Shown here piece after piece: positions 59,077 through 64,000 of a DNA stretch of 64,000 nt. A program made the translations under genes and the position numbers. The notes under the pieces were generated by a model. It worked only from the letters and a program-made list of their open reading frames with translations, searched no databases and was not told the DNA's origin. The stretch is from NCBI GenBank assembly GCA_029718625.1, contig CM056376.1, forward strand, positions 111,764,373 to 111,828,372, written 5' to 3'. The DNA is from Synaphobranchus kaupii (taxonomy: Eukaryota > Chordata > Actinopteri > Anguilliformes > Synaphobranchidae). How positions within the stretch are numbered: the stretch's first letter is position 1; each line of letters opens with the position of its first letter.

Positions 59077-60572
59077 ATGGTAAGAGTTTAAATTTACACG
59101 GTTGCATGCATATATACCAGAATACTGATTTCGTTAAGCAGAGCAAAATGTGTGTTGATGGGAAAAGGTTGGGTTAATTTCGAAAGAGCCAGCTTGCTAG
59201 CGTTTGAGCGGCAGCCCGGAGAATGATATAGTTAACGTCAGCTGGCTAGCCTCTGCAGAAATCTCCAAGCTGGAGCTATATGGGTGGTTGAGACTGACTA
59301 CAGGGGTTAACTGACGAGTAAACAGTTTTTATATTTTTGTAAGCACATTCACATCCACGGGTTTTGTGAACATTTTGCATTTTTAGGCTGGTGGCAAAGC
59401 AGGGAAGGACTCCGGCAAGACCAAGACAAAGGCTGTTTCGCGCTCACAGAGAGCGGGCTTACAGGTCAGTAGTTAATAACTTAGTTAGTGTTTGGATGAT
59501 CAAAATGTTGTGCAGGGTTAACGTAACTAATTGTTCAACTGTTTATTATAGGTCTTGAAATTATTTACGCTATTAATGGGAAATTGCATGTGTTTGGGCG
59601 GTAACTTATAAATATTTTAAGGACTTGCATCTTTAGGGGTGGAAAAAGATTTCGGAAATTCTCCAAATGTTTGCAGACACCGCACAGAGTTTGTGGTGCA
59701 CGTGAGATCAATGCACAGTAAACTTTAAAGATTACCCCCCCACCCCCCTTTCTCCGATGGCAGTTCCCCGTCGGTCGTATCCACAGACATCTGAAATCAA
59801 GGACCACGAGTCACGGACGTGTTGGGGCGACCGCGGCCGTGTACAGTGCGGCCATTCTGGAGTACCTCACTGCCGAGGTGAGCAATCACTTATGCGTGTC
59901 TTGCTTCAAAACTGGACGACATTTTCTTAGCCACTGGGCTAAGGTTTATAGGGAAGCAGCTTGCGTCATTGTGCCAGTCAGCAGAGGCTCTTGTGAGTAC
60001 GAAGTAGTCTATGCTTACGATGGGTATTTTCATTAACGTTAGCGGGACCCTGGCATGTCATCTGCTAACGCACATGTTATTATCAGGTCCTGGAGTTGGC
60101 AGGAAACGCTTCTAAGGATCTGAAAGTGAAGCGTATCACGCCGCGCCACTTGCAGCTCGCCATCCGCGGAGACGAGGAGTTAGATTCGCTCATCAAGGCG
60201 ACAATCGCCGGTGGTGGTAAGTTGTTCAGCGATAACTTAGCCAGTGTAGAACTTTCATTGCATGCGATGGTGTTTTGAATTGTGGGATGCTATGACGACT
60301 TCCCGTAATTTGTAACTTAACCTATTTACGGCTTCAATGGCTACGTTTAACTGGAAAAGGTGAAAAAGCAGGCTAATCAAATGTTTCTTGTTTAGACAAT
60401 GTTGCACCTCTCTGTAATCAGTAGGCCTATGTAGTTGGATCTGGTTTTTCTTGTGTGGGTCTGCCTCTGAATCGATTGTGCATAACGACGGACTCTCCCC
60501 ATCCATCCAGGTGTCATCCCCCACATCCACAAGTCTTTGATTGGGAAGAAGGGACAGCAGAAGACAGTTTAA
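59077..60572 (+). CDS. h2az1: Histone H2A.Z (H2A.Z.1), five coding exons
   Basis: Exons are 59077-59079 (ATG only), 59387-59464, 59764-59877, 60087-60216 and 60511-60572, all with GT-AG introns; the product is 128 aa, the exact family length. The histone-fold region ([52 protein letters not shown]) and the C-terminal [10 protein letters not shown] tail are intact. Ser in LKSRTT and C-terminal Val mark H2A.Z.1; H2A.Z.2 has Thr and Ala there. H2A.Z replaces H2A in nucleosomes near promoters and is deposited by the SRCAP/p400 remodellers. N-terminal lysines 4, 7, 11, 13 and 15 are kept. Residue 12 (Met not counted) is Thr (ACC) where human has Ala. Confidence 0.98.
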
Positions 60573-60925
60573 ACAAATTTGCTGTACAGTTTAATCTATC
60601 TCAGGACCGAATGTTGCTTCAAAATGGCTGTTCTTTGTTAAGAATATTTTGCTTTGTGCTTGACTTTTAACAAAAATCTCTAACTATACATTATGGGCTT
60701 CATGCCTCATTTCTGAGATATTTTAAACAAAAATTGGCTTCAAAGAAGCTTGGTTTTTATTTTTAGGCTTGAGTTGGGGTACTGTAGCGGTGTTGTTTTT
60801 TTTGTGTACACTGTATTTAATGCATAAGCCAGATACTGACTAGCTGTGGTGTTTGCTTTAAATACAAATCGTGTGATTGAAGTTATGTATTGGAATAAAG
60901 CTCAATAAAGTGCCCATTTCTTTAC
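60573..60925 (+). other. h2az1: h2az1 3' UTR with two polyadenylation signals
   Basis: AATAAA occurs twice, at 60894-60899 and 60904-60909. There is no replication-dependent histone stem-loop, as expected for a polyadenylated variant histone gene. Confidence 0.8.
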
Positions 60926-61768
60926 TTCTTAGATCTTTGTTCTAATCTTCCTGTTTTGAAGTGAATCTTAAGTATTGGTGATTCAACATTGGCATGCGTT
61001 TAAAGGCCTCATCAGATGTGAGGTTTAATTTAAAAACGGTTCAACTTTGAATAAATGACGCTAATAGCAGTAACTTGAACTGTACTTTTAATATAGTCAT
61101 CTGGTTTGACGATTTAAACCTTAATCATTTAGTGTGCAAATGTAATTGAGATAAGATAATAAGAGATAAGAACTGATCCTGTCCTGAAATGGGTCACTTA
61201 AAATTAACTATCTAGCCAAGCCATAGCATGCATGCTAGGCTAAAGGCTGTTACTAGAATAAGTAAATGCATGGGTCCAACAAAATCCTTTCACTGGGTTA
61301 TATTTTCCGGTAGGAACTCCTGGTGCACTATCTAATGCCAATATTCAGAGCCCTAAGTGTATATAAATATAACGGGAAATGTAATACAATGGACTGGGCT
61401 CTTAACTTAAGTTACAGGTTCCATATGGGCGCACAACCCATGACCCTGGTACTTGCCCTAATTTCCTTTAGGTAAAATCCAGTGGTATAAATGGACTACA
61501 CACAATATAAATTGTAAATAATGTAATTGTGTTATTGCTGCTAGAAGGCCTGTGTTCAGCAAATGCAACTTTAAGAATTTGTAGAAATAAGTGTCGAAAC
61601 ATCCAACTTAAGAGATGTTTACTGCATACCATAGTTACAGATATACATATACAATTATGTAATATTTATGTACTTTATTCATCCCCATAGGACTTGTTCT
61701 AGCTACTGCAGACATACTGTAGACAAAAAATTACTTGCAGGTGCGAGGTGCATGAAATCGACAGGATG
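60926..61768. other. Intergenic, no recognised gene
   Basis: Nothing supported on either strand. Confidence 0.5.
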
Positions 61769-61770
61769 TA

Positions 61771-62932
61771 CAGTCAAGCCGGAAAGTCTCCCCACCCCTT
61801 TCACCTCCACGTTTTATTACGTTACAGACATATTCCAAAATTGATTAAATTCATTTTTTCCCTCAAAATTCTACACACAACACCCCATAATGACAATGTG
61901 AAAAAAGTTTTTTTGAGATTTTTGCAAATTTATTAAAAATAAAAAAATAAAATTTCTCATTTACATAAGTATTCATACCCTTTGCTTTAACGTATTTTTA
62001 AAGTATCATATTTCATATTTGGTCGCATATCCTTTACATGCTGTTACTTCTTGAAGTCTGTGACCATCAACATAAAAAAGCTGTTGATATCTTATTTTCA
62101 GGTACTGTTACAAGCGATACTATAACCTCTGCATTTGAATGGATCTCTATGGAAATTGGGGGGTGAGACTAGATTCAGCTGTAAATTACACTGGTACAGT
62201 ATGGAACACATGGCTGGCTAAATGGCTGTAAGTTATCAAGGGTCTGAGCTATCAAACGAGCCCCAAACCATCACTCTGTTGCCAGATATGGAGTAGATGT
62301 GGATGGATCACTGCAAGGGTTATTTCTCCGGACTCATTTTCCTATAGAACTCTATGGGGAAAAAAGTCAGGAGAAACAACCCTTAAAGTGATCCATCCAC
62401 ATCTACTCCATATCTGGCAACAGAGTGATGGTTTGGGGCTCGTTTGATAGCTCAGACCCTTGATAACTTACAGCCATTTAGCCAGCCATGTGTTCCATAC
62501 TGTACCAGTGTAATTTACAGCTGAATCTAGTCTCACCCCCCAATTTCCATAGAGATCCATTCAAATGCAGAGAGGTTATAGTATCGCTTGTAACAGTACC
62601 TGAAAATAAGATTTCGACAGTTTTTTGATGTTGATGGTCACAGACTTCAGGAAGTAACAGCATGTAAAGGATATGCGACCAAATATGAAATATGATACTT
62701 TAAAAATATGTTAAAGCAAAGGGTATGAATACTTTTGTAAATGAGAAATTTTATTTTTTTATTTTTAATAAATTTGCTAAAATCTCAAAAAAACATTTTT
62801 CACATTGTCATTATGGGGTGTTGTGTGTAGAATTTTGAGGCAAAAAATGAACTCAATCTATTGTAGTATAAGTCTGTAACGTAATAAAACGTGGAGAAGG
62901 TGAAAGGGTGGGGAGACTTTCCGGCTTGACTG
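61771..62932. mobile_element. 1.16-kb palindromic Tc1-type non-autonomous element
   Basis: Starts CAGTCAAGCCGGAAAGTCTC and ends with its inverse, flanked by TA (61769-61770, 62933-62934). The ends match the Tc1-like transposon at 25373-26876. The two halves are nearly perfect inverted copies over about 570 bp, with only a few dozen bases at the centre (about 62335-62365). The right half contains a short VMVWGSF-like reading next to the centre that resembles a conserved Tc1 transposase segment; this may be a remnant or chance. Confidence 0.95.
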
Positions 62933-62934
62933 TA

Positions 62935-64000
62935 TATCACCTTCAATATAATGGTGCAGTTATTACTTTGCTTTGCTTGCATTTAGCCGACACTTCGCTA
63001 CATTGTAACCATGTTCAATTTGCTTTAAACATGGGGGAAGCCCAACACAACGAGGTGGACATTCTGTTTCTGGTTTTTATGCCAACTTCTGGCCTTAATT
63101 ACTTAATCACCCCTAACATTTATGGCATCTGACATTTTAGCCACATTTTTTGATAACCGCATGTATGACATCTTAAGACTTGTGCCCCTTGATGAAATGT
63201 TTTACTGTGATCTATGAGTGAACCAGTTAGTTTACACGGCCAGTTAGCTCATTTAGCCAGGCTAATTGGTGGGAATAAAACCCTGCATACACGCCAGCCC
63301 TCTACGACCGGAATTGCGCACCCTTGCATTAACACGTAACGCACCCCAAGAATATTGAATTGGCTGAATAAATGCACTGAGTGAAACCCAGAACAACTGT
63401 TTACTTCAGTCCATGCTCCAGATTTGGGAGGGTTCCGAGTTTTCTCCAGCTAGCTCGGGTAATCAAAGCTTAATTGCTTTTAACATGAACACAACCCTAT
63501 AAGAAAATTATAGAAATTAACTGGATGGAAATCAGTGGAATAGGCCAATGACTGATTTACAGGTGATTTCCATGCCACCACTGAATTATATAAATTAACT
63601 GATAGGGTGGGAGTCCCCTGGAACTCGGTGAAACTAATTTTCCATGCTATAATTGACCCAGCTTTGGCCTGTGTGTATGTCATGTCACATTGCATTTATT
63701 TATCTGAGCAGCTTAAATGTATCGATATTGGTGGTGTAACACCTCTTGAAGTTCTTTGGACTAAAACACTTATGATAATGAAACCAGATACATTGAAATG
63801 TGTGTGGAAATGTGGTATTTATTCAGAAAATGTCCTGATCCTGGGGGGATTTATTTTCCCCACCACCGCATAAAAAGACTAACCCAAAACAGTTGTACAT
63901 GCTGACCTTTGTCTGGAAGTCATTACAGTGTCTTACCCTGATCGTCTGGTTAATCACTCCAGATTGAGAGCATCCATCATATAAGCTATAGTGAATATAA
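62935..64000. other. Intergenic, no recognised gene
   Basis: AT-rich DNA to the window end. Open frames of 70-90 codons have no known domain. In human the next gene after H2AZ1 is DNAJB14, but no exon of it was recognised here. Confidence 0.45.

Noticed and set aside
59077..60572. Assignment as H2A.Z.2 (h2az2)
   Set aside because: Ser in LKSRTT, Thr14 and C-terminal Val are H2A.Z.1 residues.
62935..64000. First exon of DNAJB14, expected downstream of H2AZ1
   Set aside because: No J-domain or N-terminal sequence of the family was found before the window ends.

Overview
The window is nuclear DNA from a ray-finned fish, almost certainly a teleost. It holds two intron-containing vertebrate genes, both on the + strand, in a sea of fish-type repeats: Tc1/mariner elements, hAT-like miniature elements, Rex3/RTE-like, L2-like and L1-like LINEs, tRNA-derived SINEs, minisatellites and many microsatellites. 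There are no bacterial or organellar features.

Genes. ddit4l (REDD2/RTP801-like, an mTORC1 inhibitor) lies at about 27.7-30.9 kb with three exons, of which the coding part is 28239-29602. h2az1 (histone variant H2A.Z.1) has five coding exons between 59077 and 60572. Both reading frames close exactly across canonical GT-AG introns, giving 194 aa and 128 aa. From memory of the human map, H2AZ1 and DDIT4L are also neighbours in the same orientation on chromosome 4q, so the pair looks like conserved microsynteny. No other protein-coding host gene could be supported.

Layout. 1-8.5 kb: intergenic, with a fold-back element (1.08-2.18 kb), a small palindromic element (4.1 kb) and short tandem duplications. 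8.5-10.8 kb: a complete hAT-like element with an exact 8-bp target duplication; it contains a 354-bp tandem array and a second, nested fold-back. 12.4-18.7 kb: a mariner-type MITE, a SINE, a 48-52-bp minisatellite, a Rex3/RTE-like LINE interrupted by an hAT-like MITE, and a 38-bp satellite. 20.8-26.9 kb: an L1 endonuclease fragment, a palindromic hAT-like MITE, a second SINE, a decayed Tc1 split by another MITE, and an almost intact Tc1-like transposon with one stop in its transposase. 27.5-30.9 kb: ddit4l. 31-50 kb: gene-free DNA with a minisatellite carrying an inverted block, a Harbinger-like element, nested TIR elements, and unique stretches that could be conserved regulatory DNA. 50.3-57.1 kb: a very large fold-back structure whose ends are arrays of a 20-bp repeat; it is split by a segment carrying an L2-like LINE. 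58.8-60.9 kb: h2az1. 61.8-62.9 kb: a 1.16-kb palindromic Tc1-type non-autonomous element.

The strongest candidate for something not previously described is the 50.3-57.1 kb fold-back with 20-bp terminal arrays. Next come the 354-bp array inside the hAT-like element, and the palindromic module shared by two elements with different Tc1-type ends. Repeat family names are from recognition of sequence style, without a database search.
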